Assembly: GCF_048007035.1 (NCBI RefSeq)
Contig: NZ_CP180355.1
Span: 5,766,001-5,830,000, forward strand
Length of the DNA: 64,000 nt
Direction of reading: 5' to 3'
DNA from: Imperialibacter sp963977595
GTDB taxonomy: Bacteria; Bacteroidota; Bacteroidia; Cytophagales; Cyclobacteriaceae
The notes under the pieces were generated by a model. It saw nothing but the letters and a program-made list of their open reading frames with translations, had not been told where the DNA came from and did no database searches. Shown one piece after another: positions 1-9,957 of the stretch. A program made the position numbers and the translations under genes. Each line of letters begins with the position of its first letter. The stretch's first letter is position 1.

Positions 1-111
1 AAAATTTGTTGCTATGTGTCAATTTTTGGAATAGGCCTTTTGGGGCTATCATTGTTGATGAGGGTTTTGTTGGTCACAACATCGTTGTAAATAGAAGTTT
101 TGAAGTAAAGT

Positions 112-2847
112 ATGGAAGAAGAGAACCTTAACAGTCACGAAGGAGAAGATCAGATTCATGATGTGGTAGCCGTTTCGGGCATGTACGAAAGCTGGTTCCT
201 CGATTATGCATCTTATGTAATTTTGGAGAGGGCCGTGCCTGCAATTGAAGACGGATTTAAGCCGGTACAGCGGCGTATCCTGCATGCCATGAAGGAAATG
301 GACGATGGTCGCTTCAACAAAGTGGCGAACATCATCGGTAGTACCATGCAGTACCACCCGCACGGCGACGCTTCCATTGGTGACGCTATCGTCAATATTG
401 GCCAAAAAGACCTGCTTATTGAAACCCAGGGCAACTGGGGTGACATTCGCACGGGAGACCGGGCCGCAGCACCCCGTTACATAGAGGCCCGACTATCGAA
501 GTTTGCGCTCGAAGTGGTTTTCAACCCGCAAACCACCAACTGGCAACTTTCCTACGACGGACGTAAACGTGAACCTGTCACGCTGCCGGTTAAATTCCCA
601 TTGCTTCTTGCCCAGGGTGTTGAAGGTATTGCGGTCGGCCTTTCTACCAAACTATTGCCTCACAACTTCCGGGAGCTGATTGAAGCTTCCATTGCAGTGC
701 TTAAGGGCAAGAAGACTAATATTTTACCCGACTTTCCTACCGGTGGCCTGGCAGACTTTTCAGACTACAATGAAGGAAAGAGAGGCGGCAGAGTTCGTGT
801 AAGGGCCAAAATAGAAGAGCTCGACAAGAAGACACTCGTTATCAAAGACATTCCATTTGGCACTACCACCACCAACCTGATGGACTCCATCGTGAAAGCC
901 AACGATAAGGGAAAGATCAAGGTCAAAAAGGTGGTGGATAACACGGCCAAGGACGTTGAAATCGAGGTGCACCTGGCACCTGGCGTATCGCCCGATATCA
1001 CCATCGACGCCTTGTACGCCTTTACGGATTGTGAAGTATCCATTTCTCCCAATGCCTGCGTGATTGTTGACGACAAGCCTGTATTCATGTCTGTCAATGA
1101 CATTCTGAAGGTTTGTACCAACCAAACGGTCAACCTGCTCAAGCGGGAGTTGGAGATCAGAAGAGCAGAACTGATGGAAAAGATGCTCTTCTCTTCACTT
1201 GAAAAGATATTTATCGAAAACAGAATTTACCGGGATATTGAGGAATGTGAAACCTGGGAAGCTGTTTTGGACACCATTGATAAGGGGCTTGATCCTTTCA
1301 AAGACCAGTTTTACCGTGAGATCGTACAGGACGATATTTTGAAATTGACTGAAATCAAGATCAAGAGAATCTCCAAATTTGACTCCTTCAAGGCCGACGA
1401 GCTGATGAAGAAGCTTCAGGAAGAGCTGGCAGAAGTCAATTATAACTTGGAGAACCTGGTGGAGTATGCCATTAAGTATTATCAAAGTCTTTTGGATAAG
1501 TATGGCAAGGGAAGGGAGCGACTCACCGAAATAGCTCAGTTCGATACCATTGCGGCTACCGTGGTGGCGGCAAACAACCAGAAGCTGTATGTCAACAGAG
1601 AAGACGGTTTCATAGGTTATGGACTGAAAAAAGACGAGTACATATGTGAGTGCTCTGACCTGGACGATATCATTGCCTTCAGACGTGATGGAAAGTTTTC
1701 TGTCGTCAAAATTCAGGACAAAGTATTCGTTGGCAAGGACATCCTCTATGCAGGTGTGTTCAAGAAAAACGACGAACGCATGGTGTACAATGCAGTCTAC
1801 GTAGATGGCAAGTCGGGCCGGTCCATGATCAAGCGCTTCCAGGTGCTGGGCGTCACCCGTGACAAGGAGTATGATGTTAGTAAAGGTGAAAAAGGATCCA
1901 GAGTGCTCTATTTTTCTGCAAATCCGAACGGGGAAGCCGAAATCATTAATATCAGCCTGACCTCCGGGTCGAAGGCCAAAAAGAAAGTTTTCGATTTTGA
2001 CTTCTCCGAAATAGAGATCAAAGGCCGTGGCTCGCAGGGCAATATTTTAACCAAATACCCCGTGAGAAAGATTGTGCTGAAGGAAGCAGGGAGATCAACG
2101 TTGGGAGGGCTTGATATATGGTACGATGCTACTATCGGACGACTCAATACTGATGATAGGGGAGAGTACCTTGGCAACTTCCTGGCGGATGATAAGATCA
2201 TCGTCTTTTATCAGGACGGCAGCTACGAGCTCACCTCTTTTGAACTGACCAACAGGTACGACTACCATCAGATTCTCACACTCCAAAAGTTTAACCCTAA
2301 GGCAGTTATCAGCGCAGTGTACCTGGATGGCAAGTCGAAGGTGCATTTTGGTAAGCGATTCCTGATCGAAACCAGTACAGTTGAAAAGAAATTTGTCTTC
2401 ATTTCTGAAGAAAAGGGATCCAGGCTGCTACTAGTGAGTTCGCATCCCTCACCATCCTTCGAAGTCAGCTATAAGAAGAAGGGTAGCAAGGAGGTAGACA
2501 AGGAAGTCATTGTATTTGAGGAATTTATCGACATCAAAGGGTGGAAGGCAGTCGGCAATAAATTGAGTTTCCCGGATATCAAAAAACTGGAGTGGCTGGC
2601 CAATGAAGACCCGGAGGCTGAGGAGAAGGATGGCAACGACGATGACTCAGGGCCGGATACCAAAGAAGCTGGTGATGATACTGCTTCGAAAGCAACCGAC
2701 GACAAGCAGGAAATAGCTGAAACGGTAAAGAAGCTGAAAGAAGAGTTCAGTAAAGAAACAGATGAGAATTTTGATGTGGGAAGCAGCATAGATTTGGATA
2801 TTAAGAAACCAAAAAGCAATGGAGAAGACCAGCTTGGCCTTTTCTAA
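112..2847 (+). CDS. parC: DNA topoisomerase IV / gyrase subunit A
   Basis: Type IIA topoisomerase cleavage subunit that breaks and rejoins duplex DNA through a tyrosyl-phosphate link and works with a GyrB/ParE ATPase subunit. The N-terminal winged-helix and tower region shows the family motifs DGFKPVQRRIL (about residues 47-57), YHPHGD (81-86) and AAAPRYIEARL, which places the catalytic tyrosine at residue 123. Residues about 500-800 form the beta-pinwheel C-terminal domain, and the last 70 or so residues are a strongly acidic, low-complexity tail. The 911-residue length fits ParC-like proteins of Bacteroidota. The ATG start is the first in frame; the usual partner subunit gene would lie just upstream of the window. 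Gyrase A versus ParC cannot be settled by eye; no GyrA-box was picked out, so ParC is preferred. Confidence 0.9.
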   Translation: MEEENLNSHEGEDQIHDVVAVSGMYESWFLDYASYVILERAVPAIEDGFKPVQRRILHAMKEMDDGRFNKVANIIGSTMQYHPHGDASIGDAIVNIGQKDLLIETQGNWGDIRTGDRAAAPRYIEARLSKFALEVVFNPQTTNWQLSYDGRKREPVTLPVKFPLLLAQGVEGIAVGLSTKLLPHNFRELIEASIAVLKGKKTNILPDFPTGGLADFSDYNEGKRGGRVRVRAKIEELDKKTLVIKDIPFGTTTTNLMDSIVKANDKGKIKVKKVVDNTAKDVEIEVHLAPGVSPDITIDALYAFTDCEVSISPNACVIVDDKPVFMSVNDILKVCTNQTVNLLKRELEIRRAELMEKMLFSSLEKIFIENRIYRDIEECETWEAVLDTIDKGLDPFKDQFYREIVQDDILKLTEIKIKRISKFDSFKADELMKKLQEELAEVNYNLENLVEYAIKYYQSLLDKYGKGRERLTEIAQFDTIAATVVAANNQKLYVNREDGFIGYGLKKDEYICECSDLDDIIAFRRDGKFSVVKIQDKVFVGKDILYAGVFKKNDERMVYNAVYVDGKSGRSMIKRFQVLGVTRDKEYDVSKGEKGSRVLYFSANPNGEAEIINISLTSGSKAKKKVFDFDFSEIEIKGRGSQGNILTKYPVRKIVLKEAGRSTLGGLDIWYDATIGRLNTDDRGEYLGNFLADDKIIVFYQDGSYELTSFELTNRYDYHQILTLQKFNPKAVISAVYLDGKSKVHFGKRFLIETSTVEKKFVFISEEKGSRLLLVSSHPSPSFEVSYKKKGSKEVDKEVIVFEEFIDIKGWKAVGNKLSFPDIKKLEWLANEDPEAEEKDGNDDDSGPDTKEAGDDTASKATDDKQEIAETVKKLKEEFSKETDENFDVGSSIDLDIKKPKSNGEDQLGLF

Positions 2848-2861
2848 CCTGCAAATAATAG

Positions 2862-3542
2862 ATGGACGATGCCACCAGAGACAAGCTGATTAATTACCTG
2901 GGAAATTTCGTAACACCCGCAAGGGCAGCGAAAGTGCAACAGGTGCTTGAGAAAAGAACTCGTCACATTGCGGTGGTAATGGAAGATTTTGAAAACTCTC
3001 TAAACGTTAGTGCCGTTCTAAGGTCATGCGAGGCGATGGGAGTGCAGGATGTTCATATCATCGAAAACCAGTTTAGGAATAAATTAAGTGCTTATGTGGC
3101 CAAAGGCGGTAGTAAATGGCTCACTGTTACTAAGCACAATGAGCACCAGCAAACGAATAGTGCTCATTGTTTACAGTTGTTGAAGGATGCTGGCTATCAG
3201 ATATGGGTAACCAGTCCGGATCAGGCTGCTGCAGACTTGAACGATGTTGATGTTGATTCAAAAGTCGCCCTGGTGTTTGGTACAGAATTCGACGGGGCGT
3301 CGAAGGAAGTGCTGGAAATGGCCGATAAAAGAGTATGCCTGCCGATGCAAGGTTTTACTGAGAGCTACAACGTATCAGTAAGTGTTGCTTTGTGTTTGCA
3401 TGTTTTGTTAAGGAAGTTAAGAGACTCGGAAATTGATTGGTGTATGAGTGAAGAAGAAAAGAAGCAGTTGACTCTGGAGTGGTATCGTAAGATTGTAAGG
3501 AGATCTGATATACACGAAGTGAGATTTCTTTCAGGCATTTAG
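2862..3542 (+). CDS. trmH: TrmH/SpoU family RNA 2'-O-methyltransferase
   Basis: SPOUT-class methyltransferase that uses S-adenosylmethionine to methylate a ribose 2'-OH, probably of tRNA. All three SpoU motifs are visible: NVSAVLRSCEAMG near residue 48 (motif 1 with its arginine), VALVFGTEFDG near 130 (motif 2), and LPMQGFTESYNVSVSVAL near 160 (motif 3, forming the trefoil knot). The length of 226 residues matches TrmH (tRNA Gm18) better than the longer RlmB type. It starts 14 bases after the topoisomerase stop and is probably co-transcribed with it. The exact target nucleotide is inferred only from family membership. Confidence 0.85.
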   Translation: MDDATRDKLINYLGNFVTPARAAKVQQVLEKRTRHIAVVMEDFENSLNVSAVLRSCEAMGVQDVHIIENQFRNKLSAYVAKGGSKWLTVTKHNEHQQTNSAHCLQLLKDAGYQIWVTSPDQAAADLNDVDVDSKVALVFGTEFDGASKEVLEMADKRVCLPMQGFTESYNVSVSVALCLHVLLRKLRDSEIDWCMSEEEKKQLTLEWYRKIVRRSDIHEVRFLSGI

Positions 3543-3557
3543 TATTAACGCTGACGG

Positions 3558-4202
3558 ATGCGGTTTTTACTAAAGATGCTTTTTATGCTGGGTGCATTGG
3601 TGTTTGCCTTTGTCATCGCCAGCAATGTATGGATCATGTGGAAGACGACAGATGATATCCATTTCAACGTGGAAGAAATCCCGGCTGTGGACGTCGGGGT
3701 AGTGCTCGGAACATCGAAAAGAAGTGTTGATGGCGGTTCCAATTCGTTTTTCACTACCAGAATGGAAGCCGCCGCTAAACTATATAAAGCTGGCAAAGTA
3801 AAGCACCTGATACTCAGCGGAGACAACAACACAAAGTACTACAATGAGCCCCAGGATATGTTCAATGCCCTTTTGGTGCTGGGCGTGCCTGCACAAGACA
3901 TGACAATGGACTATGCCGGCTTTCGAACCCTTGACTCCATAGTGCGTTCAAAGGAAGTGTTTGGGCAAAACGAGATCGTTATTATCACCCAGCAATTTCA
4001 TGCCTACCGGGCGCTATTTATTAGTAAATTTTATGGAATAAAAGCAGTTACCTTTGCATCCGATGATGCGGCAAAATCAGGGATGAAGTCTGTGGTGAGC
4101 AGAGAATGGCTTGCCAGACCGAAAGCAATTTTAGACCTTTACGTTCTCAAACAACCCCCCAAATTCCTTGGTGAGAAGGAAATTATAGAGATCAGAAAAT
4201 AA
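3558..4202 (+). CDS. sanA: SanA/YdcF-like DUF218 inner-membrane protein
   Basis: A 214-residue protein with one N-terminal membrane helix (residues about 4-24) and a DUF218 (SanA/YdcF/ElyC) domain. Family landmarks are VGVVLGTSKRSVDGG near residue 46, HLILSGDNN near 90, and IITQQFHAYRALFIS near 142. E. coli SanA is an envelope-barrier protein known from vancomycin sensitivity at high temperature; its biochemical activity is not established. Here it lies 15 bases after trmH on the same strand, so it is likely in the same transcription unit. Assignment to the family is firm; the symbol rests on length and the conserved VLGT motif. Confidence 0.8.
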   Translation: MRFLLKMLFMLGALVFAFVIASNVWIMWKTTDDIHFNVEEIPAVDVGVVLGTSKRSVDGGSNSFFTTRMEAAAKLYKAGKVKHLILSGDNNTKYYNEPQDMFNALLVLGVPAQDMTMDYAGFRTLDSIVRSKEVFGQNEIVIITQQFHAYRALFISKFYGIKAVTFASDDAAKSGMKSVVSREWLARPKAILDLYVLKQPPKFLGEKEIIEIRK

Positions 4203-4269
4203 TTCTCACATTTTTTGAACGATTTAGCGAGAAAAGTGTCCTTATGGATGTTATTGGTTTACCAAACCT

Positions 4270-6774
4270 ATGAAAAGAGTACAAATTCTCTTTCTGTTAT
4301 CTATTCTATCTGTCACTAGCTGGGCTCAGGCGCAAGGCACAACAGTGGTGTGGGGCAAAGTTACCGAAGCATCTACCGGTAGCCCGATTCCGTTTGCCAA
4401 TGTCGTTTTCAAGGGAACTTCTATTGGCGCTACAACTGATTTTGAGGGCTATTACAAACTTAGCACTACCCAGCGCTTCGACTCCATTCATTTCAGCTAT
4501 ATCGGATTTGTTCAAAAAACGAAATTCATTGTGGCAGGAAAGGAGCAAAACATCAATATCCAATTGGAAGAAGATGTGGTCAACCTTCAGGAGCTTGTTT
4601 TTGAAGCAGGCGAAAACCCGGCGTTTCAAATATTGAGGAATATAGTCGACCACAAAAAGGTCAACGACAAAAGGAGACTTTCTGCCTATGAATACGAGGC
4701 GTACACCAAAATTGAAATGGATATTGACAACATTTCAGATAAGTTTAAGCAGCGTAAGATCATCCAAAAAGTAACTTCGGTGCTCGACAGTATTGAGCAG
4801 ATTGCAGGTGAAGATGGGAAACCGGTGCTGCCGGTGTTTATTTCAGAGGCCATTAGCAAGTACTATTATAAAGACAGTCCCAGAATGGCGCACGAGACTG
4901 TTTTGAATACGAAAGTAACCGGAGTGGGGGTGACCGACGGTACACTGACTTCGCAGGTGATAGGTGCCTCTTTTCAGCAATATAATTTTTATCAAAACTG
5001 GCTCAATATTGTCGGCAAAGACTTCGTGTCTCCGATTTCGGATGGCTGGAAGATCAACTACGAATATGACCTGGTAGATAGTCTTTGGCTCGGCGACTAT
5101 TACTGCTACCGGTTGGATTTCTTCCCCAAGAGGGAGCAGGACCTGGCCTTTCGTGGCTCGATGTGGATTCACAAAGACACCTGGGCTATCAGGCAAATTG
5201 ACGTAACGGTCGGTAAAGAGGCGAATGTCAACTTCATTGAGAAGATAAAAATTCAACAGGAGTTGGTGCCTACTACCGAAAGTGCCTGGCTGCCTGCCAA
5301 AACCAGGGTGATGATTGACGTAAGTGAGCTCACCAACCGATCAGCAGGGTTTCTTGCTAAATTCTATGTGTCCAACAAAGACATTGTGGTGAATCAGCCA
5401 AAACCCGATAAGTTCTATGAAAACCCCATTGAGATGGTGGAGGACGTTAACGATCGGGCAGACGACAATGAATTTTGGGCAGACATCAGGCACGATACCC
5501 TTAGTGCCACGGAGGTTCACGTGTATGAAATGATCGACACGCTGACAAAGATTCCGGTGATCAAGACCTATACAGACATTATTCAGACCGGATACACCGG
5601 CTACTACAAAATCGGAAAGTTCGACATAGGTTCCTATTCTTACTTTTTTGGCAATAATAATATAGAGGGCATAAGGCTGGGGCTTGGAGGCAGAACTAAT
5701 ATTGACTTCAGCAGGAAATGGGAGTTGAGCGCTAACGTAGCCTATGGCCTAAAAGATGAGGAGTGGAAGTACAAGTTTCATGTGCGAAGGATTTTGAGCC
5801 GCAGCCCATGGACTGAGGTGAAATACATGCACCAAAAGGAAATCGATCAGATTTGGCTGCTGAATGATGATATCGATAATGCCAATGTGTTCTATGCTTT
5901 TTCCCGCTTCGGCACACTGATAGATCCCTTTCTCCGGCAAAAGAACTACTTTACTTTTTTCACGGTGCTGGGCCGTGGCCTTTCTCAGCGAGTGTCGTAT
6001 CGCCAGGAGTATTTTAAGCCATTGTTTGACTTTGAATACTACAAAGACCCCTACGCCGAAACTCCTACGGTGCGTAATAACCTGAGTGTGGCAGAGGTAA
6101 TTCTCGACACCCGCTACGCCCGGGACGAAATTTTCGTCATCAACGATAACCAGCGGTTGAGCATGGGCACTATCCGCTGGCCAGCTGTTAATTTCCGTTA
6201 TACACTTGGACTAAGTGCCCTTGGGGGCGACTTTACGTACCACAAATTTGGCTTGTCGATCGAAAAACGGCAGAAGATGGGCATTTTCGGAGTGGGCTAC
6301 CTGACATTGAGCGGCGGCTATAACTTCAATAATCTGCCTTATCCGTTGCTGAAGGCACACATTGGAAACCAAACGCCTTTCTATTTTAACTTTGCCTACA
6401 ACATGATGGACTACTTTGAGTTCGTTACCGACAAGCATGTAGCCTTCAGATGGAATCACTCTTTCAATGGGTTCCTGCTCAACAGTATTCCTGCCATCAA
6501 AAAGTTAAAGTGGAGACTCGTAGGCACTGTTAATGTGCTTTACGGCGGTGTGGGACAAAAGAACTACAACCTGATACCACCCACCTACGACACTAATGGC
6601 AACGAAATAGCACCCTTCTTCGCTCTTGGCCAGTGGCCTTATATAGAGGCAGGGTATGGTGTGGAGAATATATTCAGGTTTTTCAGAGTCGACTTCATAC
6701 ACAGACTTACTTATACCAACCGTCCCGGAGTAAATAATTTTGGGATTAAATTCAGCTATAAGTTTTCTTTGTAG
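4270..6774 (+). CDS. DUF5686 outer-membrane protein with carboxypeptidase-like N-domain
   Basis: An 834-residue exported protein. A signal peptide (residues 1-21, ending SWAQAQ) is followed by a CarboxypepD_reg-like beta-sandwich (about 23-110, with SPIPFANVVFKGTSIGATTDFEGYY-type repeats), then a long DUF5686 region. The C-terminal half is rich in alternating aromatic beta strands, and the protein ends in a strand with aromatic residues (NFGIKFSYKFSL), as expected for an outer-membrane beta-barrel. The architecture resembles TonB-dependent receptors without a plug. It is common in Bacteroidota and its function is unknown. It is followed almost directly by a TPR lipoprotein gene, suggesting a shared envelope role. 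Confidence 0.85.
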   Translation: MKRVQILFLLSILSVTSWAQAQGTTVVWGKVTEASTGSPIPFANVVFKGTSIGATTDFEGYYKLSTTQRFDSIHFSYIGFVQKTKFIVAGKEQNINIQLEEDVVNLQELVFEAGENPAFQILRNIVDHKKVNDKRRLSAYEYEAYTKIEMDIDNISDKFKQRKIIQKVTSVLDSIEQIAGEDGKPVLPVFISEAISKYYYKDSPRMAHETVLNTKVTGVGVTDGTLTSQVIGASFQQYNFYQNWLNIVGKDFVSPISDGWKINYEYDLVDSLWLGDYYCYRLDFFPKREQDLAFRGSMWIHKDTWAIRQIDVTVGKEANVNFIEKIKIQQELVPTTESAWLPAKTRVMIDVSELTNRSAGFLAKFYVSNKDIVVNQPKPDKFYENPIEMVEDVNDRADDNEFWADIRHDTLSATEVHVYEMIDTLTKIPVIKTYTDIIQTGYTGYYKIGKFDIGSYSYFFGNNNIEGIRLGLGGRTNIDFSRKWELSANVAYGLKDEEWKYKFHVRRILSRSPWTEVKYMHQKEIDQIWLLNDDIDNANVFYAFSRFGTLIDPFLRQKNYFTFFTVLGRGLSQRVSYRQEYFKPLFDFEYYKDPYAETPTVRNNLSVAEVILDTRYARDEIFVINDNQRLSMGTIRWPAVNFRYTLGLSALGGDFTYHKFGLSIEKRQKMGIFGVGYLTLSGGYNFNNLPYPLLKAHIGNQTPFYFNFAYNMMDYFEFVTDKHVAFRWNHSFNGFLLNSIPAIKKLKWRLVGTVNVLYGGVGQKNYNLIPPTYDTNGNEIAPFFALGQWPYIEAGYGVENIFRFFRVDFIHRLTYTNRPGVNNFGIKFSYKFSL

Positions 6775-6775
6775 T

Positions 6776-7882
6776 ATGGCGTTCGGAACACAAAGAGCTT
6801 CTCTCGGTTTAATACTTCTCTCGGTTTTGTGCATGATGGGGTGCTCATCTCCTCAGGCGTCATTGCCAATTGCAGACAGCCCAAACCCCGACAAAGCCTA
6901 CTATAGTGAACTATTAGCACTTGTGGAAGACAAAGTGCAGGAAGATCCCGATAACCTTGGGCTTAGGGTCAAATTGGCTTCATATCATCAAACGCTTGAA
7001 TGGCCGGAGGTGGCCAACGCCAATATCGAGGCGATTTTAAGGATGGCACCCAAAGATCCGGAGGTGATGGTGCTGGTGGCCGACTACTATATACATAGAA
7101 ACGATTTTGAGAGGAGTTGGATATATGCCCAGCAGGCTGACCGGCTGGGTTCGGTTCACCCTAGTTTATCACTGATCAAGTCAAAATATCATTACTCCAG
7201 AAGGAACTACAGTGAGGCCGCCAGGTACCTCAATCATTATTTTGACACCGGAGGCAAGCTCCCAGAGGCATTTTTGGTAGCAGCTGAATTGGATCTCCAG
7301 AAGAAAGATACGACCAAGGCGTTGTCCATTTTGGAGAGGGGAGTTGCAGCGAATCCGGGCCACAGGAGTATGACCCGTTTGCTGGTGACATTATTTGAGC
7401 AGCGAAGCCAACTTACCGAGCTGGTAGCGCTGCTGGAGGACTATGGCAAAGTTACGGATGACTATAGCACCTACAGGGGTGAGTTGCTCGGTGCCTACTT
7501 TAGGGCAGCGGATTATGATAAGGCGTCCAGCTTTGCTGAGAACTGGCCTGAACCCTCCGAAAACGGGCTTTTTGAGTACGGGAGCCTGATGCTCGAATCG
7601 TCGATGAGCGACTCCGCCTTTTGGTATGCCGACAGGATGATTCAGCAGGATTCGCTTAGTGTGCCGGGTCGACTCCTCAAAGCCCGATACTTTAATCGCA
7701 GGGGAAGAATGGGAGATGCTTATAATTTTTACACATCAGCGCTGGCGTTGGATTCCACCAACCAAATAGCCCTCGAAGAACGGGGTATTGTTGCGGGAAA
7801 AATTGCATATTTGCGCAAACTTAGGGAGCAGCAGGCAGCAATGCCAGTGTTTGATCTGACTCCCAAGAAATCTGATAATTAG
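6776..7882 (+). CDS. Tetratricopeptide-repeat lipoprotein
   Basis: A 368-residue lipoprotein. The ATG at 6776 is preferred over the in-frame ATG at 6740, because it lies one base after the stop of the DUF5686 gene and gives a clean signal peptide with a lipobox ending CMMGC. The 6740 start would add 12 residues and overlap the upstream gene. The body is a series of about 34-residue helix-turn-helix TPR units from about residue 45 to 350, marked by NLGLRVKLASYHQ, DPEVMVLVADYYI, HPSLSLIKSKYHYSRRNY and related segments. TPR arrays mediate protein-protein contacts, here probably in the periplasm. No enzymatic motif is seen. Confidence 0.75.
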   Translation: MAFGTQRASLGLILLSVLCMMGCSSPQASLPIADSPNPDKAYYSELLALVEDKVQEDPDNLGLRVKLASYHQTLEWPEVANANIEAILRMAPKDPEVMVLVADYYIHRNDFERSWIYAQQADRLGSVHPSLSLIKSKYHYSRRNYSEAARYLNHYFDTGGKLPEAFLVAAELDLQKKDTTKALSILERGVAANPGHRSMTRLLVTLFEQRSQLTELVALLEDYGKVTDDYSTYRGELLGAYFRAADYDKASSFAENWPEPSENGLFEYGSLMLESSMSDSAFWYADRMIQQDSLSVPGRLLKARYFNRRGRMGDAYNFYTSALALDSTNQIALEERGIVAGKIAYLRKLREQQAAMPVFDLTPKKSDN

Positions 7883-7891
7883 TAGAATTGA

Positions 7892-9853
7892 ATGAGTAAC
7901 GAGAAAATTAAGCTTACCCTCCCTGATGGAAGTGTTCGGGAATATGACAAGGGGGTAACCGGGCTGGATGTGGCAATGAGCATCAGCGAGGGCCTGGCCA
8001 GGAATGTGTTGGCCGCCAAATTCAATGGAAACGTAATTGATGCATTTCGTGCCATCACGGAAGACGGAACATTTCAGTTGCTCACATGGAATGACAAGGA
8101 AGGGAAATCAACTTTTTGGCACTCTTCAGCTCACTTAATGGCCGAGGCCCTTGAAGCGCTGTACCCGGGTGTTAAGCTGGGTATTGGCCCACCGATTGAA
8201 AACGGTTTTTACTACGATGTTGATTTTGGAGACAGGGAGTTTACCGCTGCCGAACTTCCGAAAATAGAGGAGAAGATGCTGGAACTGGCGAGGCAGAAGA
8301 ATGCCTTTTCTCGCCGTGACATCAGCAAGAAAGAAGCTGTAGCCTACTTTGAAAAGAAGGGCGACCCTTACAAACTAGAGCTTATTGCAGATTTGGCAGA
8401 TGGCACTATTTCTTTCTATGAGCAAGGCAATTTCACCGACCTTTGCCGGGGACCGCATATCCCCAACACAGGTTTCATAAAAGCCACCAAGATACTGAAC
8501 ATCGCCGGTGCTTACTGGCGTGGTAATGAGAAGAACAAGCAGCTTACAAGGCTTTATGGGATTACTTTTCCCAAACAGGGAGAGTTGAAGGAGTACCTCG
8601 AGCTTCTTGAAGAAGCCAAAAAACGTGACCACAGAAAGATTGGGAAAGAACTTGAGCTTTTCACCTTCTCAGAAAAGGTGGGCAAGGGACTGCCGTTGTG
8701 GTTGCCTAAAGGTGCCATTCTTCGTGAGCGCCTTGAGAATTTCATGCGCAAAGCGCAGGTGAAAGCAGGTTACGACCAGGTGGTGTCACCGCATATAGGA
8801 AGCAAGGAGCTATATGTGACCTCGGGGCACTATGAAAAATACGGTAAGGATTCGTTTCAGCCGATCAACACACCAGAGGAAGGGGAAGAGTTTCTTTTGA
8901 AACCCATGAACTGCCCTCACCATTGTGAGATGTACAAGAGCAAGCCAAGGTCGTATAAAGACCTTCCTGTGAGGTACGCTGAGTTTGGTACGGTTTACCG
9001 CTACGAGCAGAGTGGCGAGCTACATGGCTTGACCCGTGTGAGGGGCTTTACTCAGGACGATGCGCATATTTTCTGCCGCCCCGACCAGGTGAAAGAGGAG
9101 TTTGCCAAGGTAATAGACCTGGTATTGTATGTGTTTAAGTCTTTGGGCTTTAGCGATTACAATGCCCAGGTGTCATTAAGAGATCCTGAGACACCGGAAA
9201 AATATATCGGTACTGAGGAGAACTGGGTAATTGCAGAGAATGCAATCATAGAAGTAGCCGCAGCAAAGGGCCTGAAAACAACTGTGGAGCTTGGTGAAGC
9301 GGCTTTTTATGGCCCTAAACTCGATTTTATGGTCAAAGATGCTCTTGGCAGAAACTGGCAGTTGGGAACGATACAAGTAGATTACACTTTACCCGAGCGT
9401 TTCGAGCTTGAGTATGTGGGAGCAGATAACCAGAAACACCGGCCGGTAATGATTCACAGGGCACCATTCGGTTCTATGGAGCGTTTCGTGGCTATTCTGA
9501 TAGAAAGCACTGCGGGTGAGTTCCCGTTATGGTTATCGCCTGAGCAGATTGCCATTCTGCCTATTTCGGAGAAATTCCACGACTACGCCAACCAGGTTAG
9601 ACTGATGCTCCAGGAGAATGATATCCGGGGTAATGTGGATGAAAGAGATGAGAAAATAGGCCGGAAGATCAGGGATGCGGAAATCAAAAAGATCCCATTC
9701 ATGTTGATAGTGGGCGAGAAGGAGGCGGAGAGCAAAACCATTGCCCTTAGGGAGCATGGCAAGGGAGATATCGGCACCTTTTCGGGCAGTGAATTCGTTG
9801 ACTATTTTGGAAAGCGAATAAAAATGAGTCTGGCAGGCGAAAAAGAAGCCTGA
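7892..9853 (+). CDS. thrS: Threonine--tRNA ligase
   Basis: Class II aminoacyl-tRNA synthetase that charges tRNA-Thr in the cytoplasm. The 653 residues show, in order, an N-terminal TGS domain (1-65), the SAD editing domain (with HSSAHLMAEAL near 76), the catalytic core with the zinc ligand in MNCPHHCEM (Cys341), the motif 2 stretch FGTVYRYEQSGELHGLTRVRGF, motif 3 VMIHRAPFGSMERF, and a C-terminal anticodon-binding domain (from about 540). The length is normal. It starts 9 bases after the TPR gene and is followed by infC, rpmI and rplT, the order conserved across many bacteria. Confidence 0.97.
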   Translation: MSNEKIKLTLPDGSVREYDKGVTGLDVAMSISEGLARNVLAAKFNGNVIDAFRAITEDGTFQLLTWNDKEGKSTFWHSSAHLMAEALEALYPGVKLGIGPPIENGFYYDVDFGDREFTAAELPKIEEKMLELARQKNAFSRRDISKKEAVAYFEKKGDPYKLELIADLADGTISFYEQGNFTDLCRGPHIPNTGFIKATKILNIAGAYWRGNEKNKQLTRLYGITFPKQGELKEYLELLEEAKKRDHRKIGKELELFTFSEKVGKGLPLWLPKGAILRERLENFMRKAQVKAGYDQVVSPHIGSKELYVTSGHYEKYGKDSFQPINTPEEGEEFLLKPMNCPHHCEMYKSKPRSYKDLPVRYAEFGTVYRYEQSGELHGLTRVRGFTQDDAHIFCRPDQVKEEFAKVIDLVLYVFKSLGFSDYNAQVSLRDPETPEKYIGTEENWVIAENAIIEVAAAKGLKTTVELGEAAFYGPKLDFMVKDALGRNWQLGTIQVDYTLPERFELEYVGADNQKHRPVMIHRAPFGSMERFVAILIESTAGEFPLWLSPEQIAILPISEKFHDYANQVRLMLQENDIRGNVDERDEKIGRKIRDAEIKKIPFMLIVGEKEAESKTIALREHGKGDIGTFSGSEFVDYFGKRIKMSLAGEKEA

Positions 9854-9874
9854 GGATTATTGCAGGCTATTTAT

Positions 9875-9894
9875 AAAAGCGGCTTGCTGCTTTT
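9875..9894 (+). terminator. Possible intrinsic terminator after thrS
   Basis: An 8-bp stem AAAAGCGG / CTGCTTTT (one G-U pair) with a CTTG loop, 20 bases after the thrS stop. The run of four T lies inside the 3' arm rather than after it, so termination may be partial. It overlaps the proposed -33 box of the infC promoter. Confidence 0.4.
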
Positions 9895-9921
9895 GATTAG
9901 TAGAATTTTTGTGGATATTTG
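9891..9921 (+). promoter_or_regulatory. Candidate promoter for infC-rpmI-rplT
   Basis: TTTTG at 9891-9895 and GATATTTG at 9914-9921 are separated by 18 bases. They resemble the Bacteroidota -33 (TTG) and -7 (TAnnTTTG) boxes, with one mismatch at -7. Initiation would fall near 9928, leaving a leader of about 30 bases before the infC start. Confidence 0.4.
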
Positions 9922-9946
9922 CATCCTTGTTTTGAAACCTAAATAC

Positions 9947-9952
9947 GGAGGT
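9947..9952 (+). promoter_or_regulatory. Strong Shine-Dalgarno site deciding the infC start
   Basis: GGAGGT, a full anti-Shine-Dalgarno match, stands out in a genome segment where most genes lack one. It sits 5 bases before ATT at 9958 and is the main reason for choosing that codon. Confidence 0.8.
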
Positions 9953-9957
9953 ATAAA

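Noticed and set aside
1..111. Possible end of an upstream coding gene
   Set aside because: Frames close within the stretch but none shows a recognisable protein tail, so no partial gene is called.
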